A stretch of DNA of 64,000 bases, from assembly GCF_001297015.1 (NCBI RefSeq), contig NZ_LIGE01000047.1, positions 310,001-374,000 on the forward strand, in the 5' to 3' direction. Below are positions 50,664 through 59,315 of this stretch, piece after piece. Origin of the DNA: Pseudomonas sp. RIT-PI-r. Its GTDB lineage: Bacteria; Pseudomonadota; Gammaproteobacteria; Pseudomonadales; Pseudomonadaceae. The notes beneath the pieces were generated by a model. It saw only the letters and a list, made by a program, of their open reading frames with translations. It was not told the origin of the DNA and made no database searches. How positions within the stretch are numbered: position 1 is the first letter of the stretch; every line of letters begins with the position of its first letter. The translations under genes were made by a program, and so were the position numbers.

Positions 50664-51695
50664 TTAGCGCACTGGTGGTGCGTACTGAATGCCGCCGTTG
50701 TTCCACAGGGCGTTCAGGCCACGGTCGATTTCCAGCGGAGTGCTCTTGCCGAGGTTTTTCTCGAAGATTTCGCCGTAGTTGCCGACTTGCTTGACGATCT
50801 GCACAACCCAGTCCTTCGGCAGTTTCAGGTCTTTGCCGTATTCGCCGTCGGCACCGAGCATACGAGCGACGTCCGGGTTCTTGGTCGACTTGGCTTCAGC
50901 CTCGACGTTCTTCGAGGTGATGCCGGCTTCTTCGGTGTTGAGCAGCGCGTAGCCAACCCAACGCACGATGGCCAGCCACTCGTCGTCGCCGTTACGCACG
51001 ACCGGACCCAGTGGTTCTTTGGAAATGGTTTCCGGCAGAACCACGTAGTCTTTCGGCGATGCCAGCTTGGAGCGCTGGGCAAACAGCTGAGACTTGTCGG
51101 AGGTCAGTACGTCGCAACGACCGGATTCCAGCGACTTGGCGCTTTCATCGGAGGTGTCGAAAGTGATCGGGGTGTATTTCAGACCGTTGCCGCGGAAGTA
51201 GTCGGAAACGTTCAGTTCGGTAGTGGTACCGGCCTGGATGCAGATGGTTGCACCGTCCAGCTCTTTGGCACTTTTCACGCCCAGCTTGTTGTTCACCAGA
51301 AAGCCGATGCCGTCGTAGTAGGTAATGAAGCCCGGGAATTTCAGGCCCATGCCCGCATCGCGGGAACTGGTCATGGTGGTGTTGCGCGACAGGATGTCGA
51401 TCTCGCCCGATTGCAGCGCGGTGAAGCGCTCCTTGGCGTTCAACTGACTGAACTTGACCTTGGTCGCGTCGCCGAATACGGCAGCGGCCACAGCGCGGCA
51501 GACGTCAGCGTCGATCCCGAGGATCTTGCCGGTAGCGTCCGGTACCGAGAAGCCCGGCAGACCGTCGCTCACGCCACACTGCACGAAACCTTTCTTCTGC
51601 ACTGCATCCAGGGTTGCACCCGCCTGAGCGAACCCGCTGACACCGAGTACTGTTGCTGCAGTCACGATGGCCAGGGTGGATTTCAACATCTTCAT
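50664..51695 (-). CDS. aapJ: General L-amino acid ABC transporter, periplasmic binding protein
   Basis: A 343-residue binding protein with a signal peptide cut near VSGFAQA-GAT. The SBP family 3 domain starts TLDAVQKKGFVQCGVSDGLP and includes IDVLSRNTTMTSSRDAGMGL. Relatives bind many L-amino acids. GGAGG lies five bases before the ATG. It is the first gene of aapJQMP, behind a long leader. Confidence 0.95.
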   Translation of the reverse strand: MKMLKSTLAIVTAATVLGVSGFAQAGATLDAVQKKGFVQCGVSDGLPGFSVPDATGKILGIDADVCRAVAAAVFGDATKVKFSQLNAKERFTALQSGEIDILSRNTTMTSSRDAGMGLKFPGFITYYDGIGFLVNNKLGVKSAKELDGATICIQAGTTTELNVSDYFRGNGLKYTPITFDTSDESAKSLESGRCDVLTSDKSQLFAQRSKLASPKDYVVLPETISKEPLGPVVRNGDDEWLAIVRWVGYALLNTEEAGITSKNVEAEAKSTKNPDVARMLGADGEYGKDLKLPKDWVVQIVKQVGNYGEIFEKNLGKSTPLEIDRGLNALWNNGGIQYAPPVR

Positions 51696-51760
51696 TCAAA
51701 CCTCCAGTTTTGCTCTTGTTGTGTCGGAGCTTGAGTCCAGTCGCACCCTTTTGAGGCGTT

Positions 51761-51792
51761 GTTGACCCGTGTTGGCTTTTTTTGGGGTCAAC
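51761..51792 (-). promoter_or_regulatory. Leader hairpin upstream of aapJ
   Basis: GTTGACCC (51761-51768) pairs with GGGTCAAC (51785-51792). On the minus strand this stem lies about 65 bases before the aapJ start. It might form in the leader RNA or be an operator. No sigma54 site was found nearby. Confidence 0.4.
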
Positions 51793-51937
51793 CGACGTAA
51801 GACCTTCGCTATGAGTCTAGTAGGAGAAAATCCACATCATGGACAACTCACTTCTCACCAATCGGCCGAACGGGCTGTAGCCCTTTCACGTTCGCTGCGC
51901 CCGTAGCGGCCATTGGCGAACATCCATCACCGGATTT

Positions 51938-51965
51938 TTTGCAATCCCGTCGCCAGTCGTACACT
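51938..51965 (+). promoter_or_regulatory. Candidate promoter upstream of the carboxylesterase gene
   Basis: TTTGCA (51938-51943) and TACACT (51960-51965) are 16 bases apart, predicting a start near 51973 and a leader of about 190 nt. The 468-base gap between aapJ and this gene otherwise shows no gene. Confidence 0.35.
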
Positions 51966-52163
51966 GATAGTGTTACCGCCGGGCGTAGGATCTTTCGTAC
52001 AGTTCCCTCCATAGCAAAGCCCGTACCACACCGACTGCGGAAACGATTCGGCGACAGGTCAATAGCAAAACTTGTAACCTTGCGACATCTTCTTAACGGA
52101 TCAACCAGACGCGCACTCGAATCACGCACTCAATGAGAGCGCCCGCACATATTTGGAGCAGAC

Positions 52164-52820
52164 ATGACCGAGCCCTTGATTCTTCAGCCTGTTAAGCCCG
52201 CAGACGCCTGCGTGATCTGGCTGCACGGCCTCGGCGCCGATCGCTATGACTTCCTGCCCGTAGCGGAAGCCTTGCAGGAAAGCCTGTTGAGCACGCGTTT
52301 CGTGCTACCGCAGGCGCCGACTCGTCCAGTGACGATAAATGGCGGATATGCCATGCCGAGCTGGTACGACATCAAGGCGATGAGCCCGGCGCGAGCGATT
52401 GATCGCGATGAGCTGGAAGCCTCTGCCGATCGCATCATCGAATTGATCGAAAACGAGCGCGCCAGCGGAATAGACGCCTCGCGGATTTTCCTCGCAGGGT
52501 TTTCCCAGGGTGGCGCCGTGGTCCTGCACAGCGCATTTGTGAAATGGCAGGGGCCGTTGGGCGGTGTGCTGGCGTTGTCGACGTATGCGCCGACCTTTAA
52601 TGATGAGATGCAGCTTTCAGCCAGTCAGCAGCGGATTCCCGCGATATGCCTGCACGGCCAGTTTGATGGCGTGGTGCAGAACTCGATGGGACGCAGCGCC
52701 TACGAGCATTTGGTGAAGCATGGTGTCACCGTGACATGGCAGGAATACCCAATGGAGCACGAAGTGTTACCCGAGGAAATTCGCGACATTGGCGTCTGGT
52801 TGAGCGAGCGTCTGCGCTGA
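52164..52820 (+). CDS. Carboxylesterase / phospholipase family alpha/beta hydrolase
   Basis: A 218-residue enzyme of the carboxylesterase II group (YpfH/EstB relatives). It starts with CVIWLHGLGADRYDFLPVAE and has the nucleophile serine in FLAGFSQGGAVV, an aspartate in HGQFDGVVQ and a late histidine in YPMEHEV. It hydrolyses short-chain esters in family members; the real substrate is unknown. GGAG precedes the ATG. Confidence 0.9.
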   Translation: MTEPLILQPVKPADACVIWLHGLGADRYDFLPVAEALQESLLSTRFVLPQAPTRPVTINGGYAMPSWYDIKAMSPARAIDRDELEASADRIIELIENERASGIDASRIFLAGFSQGGAVVLHSAFVKWQGPLGGVLALSTYAPTFNDEMQLSASQQRIPAICLHGQFDGVVQNSMGRSAYEHLVKHGVTVTWQEYPMEHEVLPEEIRDIGVWLSERLR

Positions 52821-52916
52821 TCACGCCAGCATTGCCTGTCCTTTGATCATCCCACTACGCCGCGCCCGTTTCTTGCATTACACTGGCCGGCGTACATTCC
52901 TTAACCAATTGATGAG

Positions 52917-54395
52917 ATGACCGTGCTCGAAGCACTCAAGAAAATGTTCGGTAAAAGCGAGGCTGAGCAGCTCGCGCCAGTTCCCAGTGTGCCGTCGCAC
53001 GCCCCCGGTCATCGCCACGATGCGCCCCAGGCCGACCGCCCCGCTGCCGTAGCAGCACCGAAGCAAGACCCAAAACCCGTTCCGGCCGCGCCAATCGTCG
53101 CCGAGCCTGCACGCAGTGAAGAGCCGAAACCGGCCAGACCGCGTCGCGAACCGAAGCCCAAGGCTCCGGTCATTCCGTGGAAGCTCGAAGATTTCGTCGT
53201 CGAGCCACAGGAAGGTAAAACCCGCTTTCACGATTTCAAACTGGCTCCAGAACTGATGCACGCCATTCAGGATCTGGGCTTCCCGTATTGCACGCCGATC
53301 CAGGCGCAAGTGCTGGGTTTCACCCTCGCCGGCAAAGACGCCATTGGCCGCGCGCAAACCGGTACCGGTAAAACCGCCGCGTTCCTGATCTCGATCATCA
53401 CCCAACTGTTGCAAACACCGCCGCCGAAAGAACGCTACATGGGCGAACCCCGTGCGCTGATCATCGCGCCGACCCGTGAGCTGGTGGTGCAGATCGCCAA
53501 GGACGCCGCCGACCTGACCAAGTACACCGGCCTCAACGTCATGACGTTTGTTGGCGGCATGGACTTCGACAAGCAGCTCAAGCACCTCGAAGCGCGCCAC
53601 TGCGACATCCTCGTCGCGACCCCGGGCCGCCTGCTCGACTTCAACCAGCGTGGCGACGTGCACCTGGACATGGTCGAAGTGATGGTGCTGGACGAAGCCG
53701 ACCGCATGCTCGACATGGGATTCATCCCGCAAGTGCGGCAGATCATTCGTCAGACCCCGCCGAAAAGCGAACGCCAGACGCTGCTGTTCTCCGCGACCTT
53801 CACCGAAGACGTGATGAACCTCGCCAAGCAGTGGACGACCGATCCGTCCATCGTCGAAATCGAAATCACCAACGTCGCCAACGAAAACGTCGAGCAACAT
53901 ATTTACGCCGTGGCCGGTGCCGACAAATACAAACTGCTCTACAACCTGGTCAACGACAATGGCTGGGAGCGGGTGATGGTCTTCGCCAACCGCAAGGACG
54001 AAGTCCGCCGCATCGAAGAGCGTCTGGTGCGCGACGGTGTGAACGCTGCGCAGTTGTCCGGCGACGTGCCACAACACAAACGCATTAAAACCCTGGAAGG
54101 CTTCCGCGAAGGCAAGATCCGCGTTTTGGTCGCCACCGATGTTGCCGGTCGCGGCATCCACATCGACGGCATCAGCCACGTGATCAACTTCACCCTGCCG
54201 GAAGTGCCGGACGACTACGTGCACCGCATCGGCCGTACCGGTCGTGCGGGCGCTGACGGCGTGTCGATCAGCTTCGCCGGTGAGGACGACTCCTACCAGT
54301 TGCCGTCCATCGAAGAGAAGCTCGGTCGCAAGATCAGCTGTGAAACGCCGCCGACGCACCTGTTGCGTGCGGTTGAGCGCAAACGTCCGCAGTAA
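52917..54395 (+). CDS. rhlB: ATP-dependent RNA helicase RhlB
   Basis: A 492-residue DEAD-box helicase. An alanine/proline-rich basic N-terminal extension (about 1-95) precedes the Q motif, GRAQTGTGKTAAFLI, PTRELVVQIAKDA, VLDEADRMLDMGF, SAT, and the late DVAGRGIHIDG and HRIGRTGRAG. RhlB unwinds RNA in the degradosome. The extension is longer than in E. coli but usual in Pseudomonas. A terminator follows. Confidence 0.94.
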   Translation: MTVLEALKKMFGKSEAEQLAPVPSVPSHAPGHRHDAPQADRPAAVAAPKQDPKPVPAAPIVAEPARSEEPKPARPRREPKPKAPVIPWKLEDFVVEPQEGKTRFHDFKLAPELMHAIQDLGFPYCTPIQAQVLGFTLAGKDAIGRAQTGTGKTAAFLISIITQLLQTPPPKERYMGEPRALIIAPTRELVVQIAKDAADLTKYTGLNVMTFVGGMDFDKQLKHLEARHCDILVATPGRLLDFNQRGDVHLDMVEVMVLDEADRMLDMGFIPQVRQIIRQTPPKSERQTLLFSATFTEDVMNLAKQWTTDPSIVEIEITNVANENVEQHIYAVAGADKYKLLYNLVNDNGWERVMVFANRKDEVRRIEERLVRDGVNAAQLSGDVPQHKRIKTLEGFREGKIRVLVATDVAGRGIHIDGISHVINFTLPEVPDDYVHRIGRTGRAGADGVSISFAGEDDSYQLPSIEEKLGRKISCETPPTHLLRAVERKRPQ

Positions 54396-54411
54396 GCGCC
54401 GTTTGAAAGCG

Positions 54412-54444
54412 AAGCGCAGCCGGCAACGGACTGCGCTTTTTTTT
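54412..54444 (+). terminator. Rho-independent terminator after rhlB
   Basis: GCGCAG (54414-54419) pairs with CTGCGC (54431-54436), with an inner CCG/CGG, followed by eight T. Confidence 0.92.
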
Positions 54445-54482
54445 CGCCCGGGATTTGATCGGAGCTTGCGAGACACAACTAA

Positions 54483-54504
54483 AAGTCCATAATGGACAAA
54501 TAAG
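54483..54504. promoter_or_regulatory. Candidate DauR operator upstream of dauB
   Basis: AAGTCCATAATGGA, with the perfect core GTCCAT-A-ATGGAC at 54485-54497, followed by ATAAG. The same arrangement occurs reversed before the binding-protein gene at 58451-58470, supporting one shared regulator. Confidence 0.6.
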
Positions 54505-54530
54505 TTTAAATAAAAACTCCGGAGCCTGAC

Positions 54531-55475
54531 ATGTCCAGTACGCCCTACGTGATCGACCAGCATCAGGCCCGCGAGTTATTGGCGCGTCTCGATGTGCCGC
54601 AGATCCTGCGCAAGCTGTTTCACGACCTTGCAACGGGTAACGCCGTGCAGCCGGCGCAGCAGCTGGTGGAATTCCCGCAGGGTGCTGGCGACTTCATCAA
54701 TTATCTAGGCGTGCTGGCCGAGGATGGCGTTTACGGGGTCAAGACTTCGCCGTACATCGTTCGCGAGCAAGGTGCGCTGGTAACGGCGTGGACGCTGTTG
54801 ATGTCGATGAAAACCGGTCAGCCGTTGTTGCTGTGTGATGCAGGTGAACTGACCACTGCGCGTACGGCGGCGACTACAGCGGTGGCGGTTGATGCGCTCG
54901 CGCCTTTGGACGCTGAACATTTGGCGATTATTGGGAGCGGCAAGGTTGCTCAGGCGCATCTGCACTATGTGAAATCGCTGCGTGACTGGCAGAGCATCAG
55001 CCTGTATTCGCCAAGTTTGTCCGCCGACATGCAAACTCAATCACTGTTGAAAGCCATTACGCCCAATCTGAAGATCGCTGACAGCCGTGAAGCGGCCATC
55101 GCCGAAGCTGATGTGATCATGCTCTGCACCTCCTCAGCCGGGCCGGTGATCGATCCGGCCGCGTTGAGCAAACCGACGCTGATCACCTCGATCAGCACCA
55201 ACGCCCCGCGCGCCCATGAAGTCCCGCCGCAGAGTCTCAATGACATGCAGGTGTTCTGTGACTATCGTCTGACCACGCCGGGGTCGGCGGGTGAGATGTT
55301 GATTGCCAGTGAACAGCATGGCTGGAGCCAGGATTCGATTGTTGGTGACCTCGCCGACCTGCTCAGCGAGAAAGTGCAGCGCCCGGGTTACGACCGTCAT
55401 GTGTTTTTCCGCTCAATCGGCTTGGGCCTGGAAGACATTGCCCTGGCCAATGCGGTTTATCACTTAACCCACTAA
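54531..55475 (+). CDS. dauB: NAD(P)H-dependent anabolic L-arginine dehydrogenase (ornithine cyclodeaminase family)
   Basis: A 314-residue protein of the ornithine cyclodeaminase/mu-crystallin family with the nucleotide-binding loop LAIIGSGKVAQAHLHYV. By position before dauA and dauR it is the DauB enzyme that reduces 2-ketoarginine with ammonia to L-arginine, completing D-to-L-arginine racemisation with DauA. ATG 54531 has GGAG 6 bases upstream. A REP pair separates it from dauA. Confidence 0.9.
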   Translation: MSSTPYVIDQHQARELLARLDVPQILRKLFHDLATGNAVQPAQQLVEFPQGAGDFINYLGVLAEDGVYGVKTSPYIVREQGALVTAWTLLMSMKTGQPLLLCDAGELTTARTAATTAVAVDALAPLDAEHLAIIGSGKVAQAHLHYVKSLRDWQSISLYSPSLSADMQTQSLLKAITPNLKIADSREAAIAEADVIMLCTSSAGPVIDPAALSKPTLITSISTNAPRAHEVPPQSLNDMQVFCDYRLTTPGSAGEMLIASEQHGWSQDSIVGDLADLLSEKVQRPGYDRHVFFRSIGLGLEDIALANAVYHLTH

Positions 55476-55490
55476 CACCAAAAATCCCTT

Positions 55491-55578
55491 GTGGGAGCGA
55501 GCCTGCTCGCGAATGCGGTCTGACATTCACCGAAGATGTCGACTGATACGCCGCTTTCGCGAGCAGGCTCGCTCCCAC
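55491..55578. repeat. REP pair, GCGAGCAGGCTCGCTCCCAC class
   Basis: GTGGGAGCGAGCCTGCTCGC arms face each other in the dauB-dauA gap, inside one operon. Confidence 0.9.
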
Positions 55579-55625
55579 AGGGGACTAGCGAACGCCTTGA
55601 TATTGCGTACTCACTGGAGAACCTC

Positions 55626-56753
55626 ATGAGCCAGGCAGATTTCATCATCATCGGCGGCGGGATTGCCGGCGCTTCCACTGGTTTCTGGCTGTCGCCCCAC
55701 GCCAAAGTCATCGTGCTCGAGCGCGAATCCCATCCGGCCTATCACTCCACCGGCCGCTCCGCTGCGCTGTTCACCGCCGCCTACGGCACACCGCAAGTGC
55801 GCGCACTGACCCAGGCCAGCCGTGAGTTTTTCGATCATCCGCCCGCCGGTTTCTGCGAACATCCATTGCTGACCCCACGCGGCGAAATGACCGTCGATTT
55901 CACCGGTGACCCCGCCGAACTCAACAACCAATACCTCAGCGCCAAAGCCACAGTCCCTGAGATGCAGTTGCTCACTGCCGACGAAGCCTGCGCGCGGCTA
56001 CCGATCCTGCGCCGGGAAAAAGTCCACGGCGCGATCTACGATCCAAGTGCCAGCGACATCGACACCGACGCCTTGCATCAGGGCTACCTGCGTGGCATTC
56101 GTCGCAATAACGGTGAAGTCCACACCGAGTGCGAAGTGCTCGGCCTGAGCCGCGACGCCGACGGCCTCTGGCAGGTGCAAACCAACGGCCAGACTTTCAG
56201 CGCACCGATGATCATCAACGCCGCCGGCGCCTGGGCGGACAAGATCGGCGCACTGGCCGGCGCCAAGCCGCTGGGCCTGCAGCCGAAACGCCGCGCCGCG
56301 TTCATCTTCGCCGGCCCCGAAGGCGTCGACATTCATCACTGGCCGATGCTGGTCAGCCTCGATGAGTCCTTCTATATGAAGCCCGACGCCGGCATGTTCC
56401 TCGGCTCGCCGGCCAACGCCGACCCAGTCGAACCTCACGACGTGCAACCGGAAGAACTGGACATCGCCATGGGCATTTACCAGATCGAAGAGGCCACCAC
56501 GCTGACCATCCGCCGCCCGACCCGCACCTGGGCCGGTCTGCGCAGTTTTGTCGCCGACGGCGATCTGCTCAGCGGTTTTGATCAACAGGTGCCGGGGTTG
56601 TTCTGGGTCGCCGCGCAAGGTGGCTACGGCATTCAGACTTCGCCGGCAATGGGCCAGGCCAGCGCGGCGTTGGTGCGTGGCGAGCCCCTGCCCGAGCACT
56701 TGCGCAACTTCGGCCTGAGCAGCGCCATGCTCGCCCCGGCCCGCCTCGCCTGA
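55626..56753 (+). CDS. dauA: FAD-dependent D-arginine dehydrogenase
   Basis: A 375-residue flavoprotein, the same length as P. aeruginosa DauA. The FAD loop is FIIIGGGIAGASTGFWL. Tyr53 and Glu87, both in the substrate pocket of the P. aeruginosa enzyme, are kept (AAYGTPQVRA, TPRGEMTVD). Its His48 is replaced by Leu here (GRSAALFTAAYG). The late GYGIQTSPAMGQAS flavin motif is intact. It oxidises D-arginine and D-lysine to ketoacids; the His48 change might shift substrate preference. ATG 55626 follows GGAGAACCTC. Confidence 0.92.
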   Translation: MSQADFIIIGGGIAGASTGFWLSPHAKVIVLERESHPAYHSTGRSAALFTAAYGTPQVRALTQASREFFDHPPAGFCEHPLLTPRGEMTVDFTGDPAELNNQYLSAKATVPEMQLLTADEACARLPILRREKVHGAIYDPSASDIDTDALHQGYLRGIRRNNGEVHTECEVLGLSRDADGLWQVQTNGQTFSAPMIINAAGAWADKIGALAGAKPLGLQPKRRAAFIFAGPEGVDIHHWPMLVSLDESFYMKPDAGMFLGSPANADPVEPHDVQPEELDIAMGIYQIEEATTLTIRRPTRTWAGLRSFVADGDLLSGFDQQVPGLFWVAAQGGYGIQTSPAMGQASAALVRGEPLPEHLRNFGLSSAMLAPARLA

Positions 56754-56847
56754 TCGCCCCATCCGGATGACGCGCCCAACGGATTGCGGCACACTCGCAG
56801 CGCCTCCTGATCACGGAGGCGTTGACGCTGCCTGGAGTTCCACTGTC

Positions 56848-57474
56848 ATGACCGCCCCTGAATTCGACCCGGCCCTGGATAACTTCCGTGCCATCGCCGA
56901 TGCCATCGCCACGCTGTTCTTTCCGCACGCCGAAGTGGTGCTGCACGATCTGCGCACGCAGAAGGTCGATTACATCGCCAACAACCTGTCCAAGCGCGAG
57001 ATCGGTGACGACTCATCGCTGGAAGACATGCTCAGCGAAGATGTCAGCGACAGGAACATCGGCCCGTACGAGAAGCTCAACTGGGACGGTCAGAAGATTC
57101 GTAGCCTGAGCAGCGTCCTGCGCGACAGCGAAGGCCTGCCACTGGCGGTGCTGTGCATCAACCTGAATATTTCGTTGTTCGAGAATGCCAAGGCTGCGCT
57201 GGACCTGTTCCTGTCGCCGAGCAAACTGATCCCGCAACCGGATTCCCTGTTTCGTGATGACTGGCAGGAACGCATCAACACCTTCCTCCATGCCTGGCTG
57301 CGCGAGCGGCAACTGAGCCTGAATGTGCTGACCCGCGATCACAAACGGGAGCTGGTGCTGGCACTGCACGCCGAAGGCGCGTTCAAGGGCAAGAGCGCCT
57401 CGAACTATGTGGCCAATGTGCTGAACATGGGGCGGGCGACGGTGTACAAGCATTTGAAGGAAATGAAGGGCTAG
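56848..57474 (+). CDS. dauR: DauR-type transcriptional regulator (PAS-like YheO domain plus HTH)
   Basis: A 208-residue regulator. An N-terminal YheO/PAS-like domain (FRAIADAIATLFFPHAEVVL, VLCINLNISLFENAKAALDL) is followed by a C-terminal helix-turn-helix (GKSASNYVANVLNMGRATVY). In P. aeruginosa DauR represses dauBA until D-arginine or D-lysine is present. ATG 56848 follows GGAG; the gene is about 95 bases after dauA. Its likely sites are at 54485 and 58454. Confidence 0.9.
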   Translation: MTAPEFDPALDNFRAIADAIATLFFPHAEVVLHDLRTQKVDYIANNLSKREIGDDSSLEDMLSEDVSDRNIGPYEKLNWDGQKIRSLSSVLRDSEGLPLAVLCINLNISLFENAKAALDLFLSPSKLIPQPDSLFRDDWQERINTFLHAWLRERQLSLNVLTRDHKRELVLALHAEGAFKGKSASNYVANVLNMGRATVYKHLKEMKG

Positions 57475-57499
57475 AGATTTGCGGTGATTGAACCGACCC

Positions 57500-57590
57500 C
57501 ATCGCTGGCAAGCCAGCTCCCACAGTTTTTTTGTTGCACACAACATCTGTGTACGACTCAATCACTGTGGGAGCTGGCTTGCCAGCGATG
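57500..57590. repeat. REP pair, GCTGGCAAGCCAGCTCCCAC class
   Basis: Arms CATCGCTGGCAAGCCAGCTC and complement enclose a long spacer between convergent dauR and the binding-protein gene. This is the only pair of this class in the window. Confidence 0.9.
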
Positions 57591-57598
57591 ACGGACTA

Positions 57599-58375
57599 TC
57601 AGTCGCCGTAAATGTCGGACTTGAAATACTTCTCGGAAATCTTCTGGTACTCGCCACTCGCGCGAATACCATCAATCGCGCCATTCAACTGGCTGACCAA
57701 TTCAGTATTGCCTTTGCGCACCGCAATCCCGGCGCCCTCGCCGACGTACTTCGGATCCTTCAACTCAGGCCCGACAAACGCATAACCCTTGCCACGCGGC
57801 ATCGACAAAAAGTCGTTCAACGGAATGGTATCGGCAAAAATCGCATCGAGGCGCCCCGCCGCCAGGTCCATGTAGATCTCTTCGTTGTTACTGTAGCGCT
57901 TGACGTTGATGCCCTTCGGTTCGAACACCTCGGTGGCGTAACGATCAGTAGTCGTTGCGCGCTGCACGCCGACGTTCTTGCCCTTGAGGCTGGCGTATTG
58001 ATCATCAACCGTGGCGCCTTCCTTCATCACCAGACGCGACGAAGTGAAGTAGTACTTGTGGGTAAAATCCACCGACTTCTTGCGGTCTTCGTTGATCGTC
58101 ATCGACGACAGCGCCATGTCGATCTTCTTCACTTTCAGCGAAGGAATCAGACCGTCGAACTCACCTTCGACCCACACGCACTTGACCTTCATCTGCGCGC
58201 ACAGGGCGTTGCCGATGTCGTAGTCGAAACCGACGATTTCGCCCTTGTCGGTTTTCGACGCGAATGGCGGGTAAGCGGCTTCAATGCCGATGCGCAGGGT
58301 TTGTTCGGCGGCGAACGCGCTGGCGCAGGACAACAGGCTGAGGGCCAGACCGGTGATGAGGGGGAGTTTCTTCAT
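57599..58375 (-). CDS. Periplasmic amino-acid binding protein (basic amino-acid type)
   Basis: A 258-residue SBP family 3 protein with a signal peptide (MKKLPLITGLALSLLSCASA, cut near AFA-AEQ). LRIGIEAAYPPFASK, GFDYDIGNALCAQMKVKCVW and SSMTINEDRKKSVDFT resemble lysine/arginine/ornithine and AotJ binders. From memory PA3865 holds the same place next to dauR in P. aeruginosa. The DauR-like motif upstream suggests it brings in D- or L-arginine. No permease is next to it. Confidence 0.9.
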   Translation of the reverse strand: MKKLPLITGLALSLLSCASAFAAEQTLRIGIEAAYPPFASKTDKGEIVGFDYDIGNALCAQMKVKCVWVEGEFDGLIPSLKVKKIDMALSSMTINEDRKKSVDFTHKYYFTSSRLVMKEGATVDDQYASLKGKNVGVQRATTTDRYATEVFEPKGINVKRYSNNEEIYMDLAAGRLDAIFADTIPLNDFLSMPRGKGYAFVGPELKDPKYVGEGAGIAVRKGNTELVSQLNGAIDGIRASGEYQKISEKYFKSDIYGD

Positions 58376-58448
58376 GTTCGTTCTCTCGCGGGTTGTTGTT
58401 GGTTTGGCAAGAAAGAGCTGAAACGGAGGGAGATACTTTTTTGTACTT

Positions 58449-58470
58449 ATAAATCCATATTGGACTTATA
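58449..58470. promoter_or_regulatory. Candidate DauR operator upstream of the binding-protein gene
   Basis: TCCATATTGGA (58454-58464), read on the minus strand as AAGTCCAATATGGA followed by ATAAG at the same distance as at dauB. The conservation of spacing supports a real shared site. Confidence 0.55.
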
Positions 58471-58524
58471 TGTATAGGCAGTCAATCAGGCAAAGACAGA
58501 GGTTTTTGGTGTTGCAGATGACGT

Positions 58525-58592
58525 CATCGCGAGCAGGCTCACTCCTACAGGGGGAACGCATTCCAATTGTAGGAGTGAGCCTGCTCGCGATG
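58525..58592. repeat. REP pair, CGAGCAGGCTCACTCCTAC class
   Basis: Nearly identical to the pair at 3013-3081, including the spacer GGGAACGCATTCCAA. It lies between the binding-protein promoter and the end of moaE. Confidence 0.92.
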
Positions 58593-58616
58593 GCTGACTA
58601 GAGGGCGACTCAGGGT

Positions 58617-59069
58617 TTATTTCTTCCAGCGATCCGCAGCCGCATGATCGCTGTCCCGCCCCTCAACCCAACGCGGCCCGTCACTGGTGTTTTCCTTCTT
58701 CCAGAACGGCGCACGGGTTTTCAGGTAGTCCATCACAAAGGCGCAGGCATCGAACGCGGCCTGGCGATGGGCACTGGCGGCGCCGACAAACACAATCGGT
58801 TCACCCGGCTCCAGCGCGCCGATGCGATGCAGCACTTCGAGCTTCAACAGCGGCCAGCGCTGCTCGGCTTCGATGACGATCTTGCCGAGGGCTTTTTCGG
58901 TCATGCCTGGATAGTGCTCAAGGAACATTCCCGCCACATCCAGTCCATCGTTGAAGTCGCGCACATAGCCGACAAAACTCACTACCGCGCCGACGCCGAC
59001 ATTGGCCGCATGCATCGCGTTGACTTCAGCGCCGGGATCGAACGGCGTGGCCTGCACACGAATCGTCAT
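58617..59069 (-). CDS. moaE: Molybdopterin synthase catalytic subunit
   Basis: A 150-residue protein that transfers sulfur from MoaD to precursor Z to form molybdopterin. GAVVSFVGYVRDFNDGLDV, LEHYPGMTEKALGKIVIEAE and VFVGAASAHRQAAFDACAFV are conserved, as is the late lysine block KTRAPFWKKE. GGAGG upstream overlaps the moaD stop, with only three bases between the genes. Confidence 0.96.
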   Translation of the reverse strand: MTIRVQATPFDPGAEVNAMHAANVGVGAVVSFVGYVRDFNDGLDVAGMFLEHYPGMTEKALGKIVIEAEQRWPLLKLEVLHRIGALEPGEPIVFVGAASAHRQAAFDACAFVMDYLKTRAPFWKKENTSDGPRWVEGRDSDHAAADRWKK

Positions 59070-59072
59070 GGC

Positions 59073-59315
59073 TCAGCCTCCGGTCACGGTAGGGAAGAAC
59101 GCCACTTCGTCGCCATCGACCACCGGCTCGTCGAGCTGGCAGAGGTCTTCGTTGCGCGCGCACATCAGGTTCTGCTCGCTCAGTACTTCAGCGCCATCAC
59201 GTTTCGCCAGCAATGCGCGCACGTCTTCAACGGTGGCGAAATCGCCTTCAACGTTCACCGAATCGACGCCCAGCGCTTCACGGTAACGGGCAAAAAACTT
59301 CACGGTCAGGTTCAT
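59073..59315 (-). CDS. moaD: Molybdopterin synthase sulfur carrier subunit
   Basis: An 80-residue ubiquitin-like protein, starting MNLTVKFFARYREALG and ending FFPTVTGG with the C-terminal diglycine that carries the thiocarboxylate. ATG 59315 overlaps the moaC stop by four bases; the longer frame is rejected. Confidence 0.96.
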   Translation of the reverse strand: MNLTVKFFARYREALGVDSVNVEGDFATVEDVRALLAKRDGAEVLSEQNLMCARNEDLCQLDEPVVDGDEVAFFPTVTGG

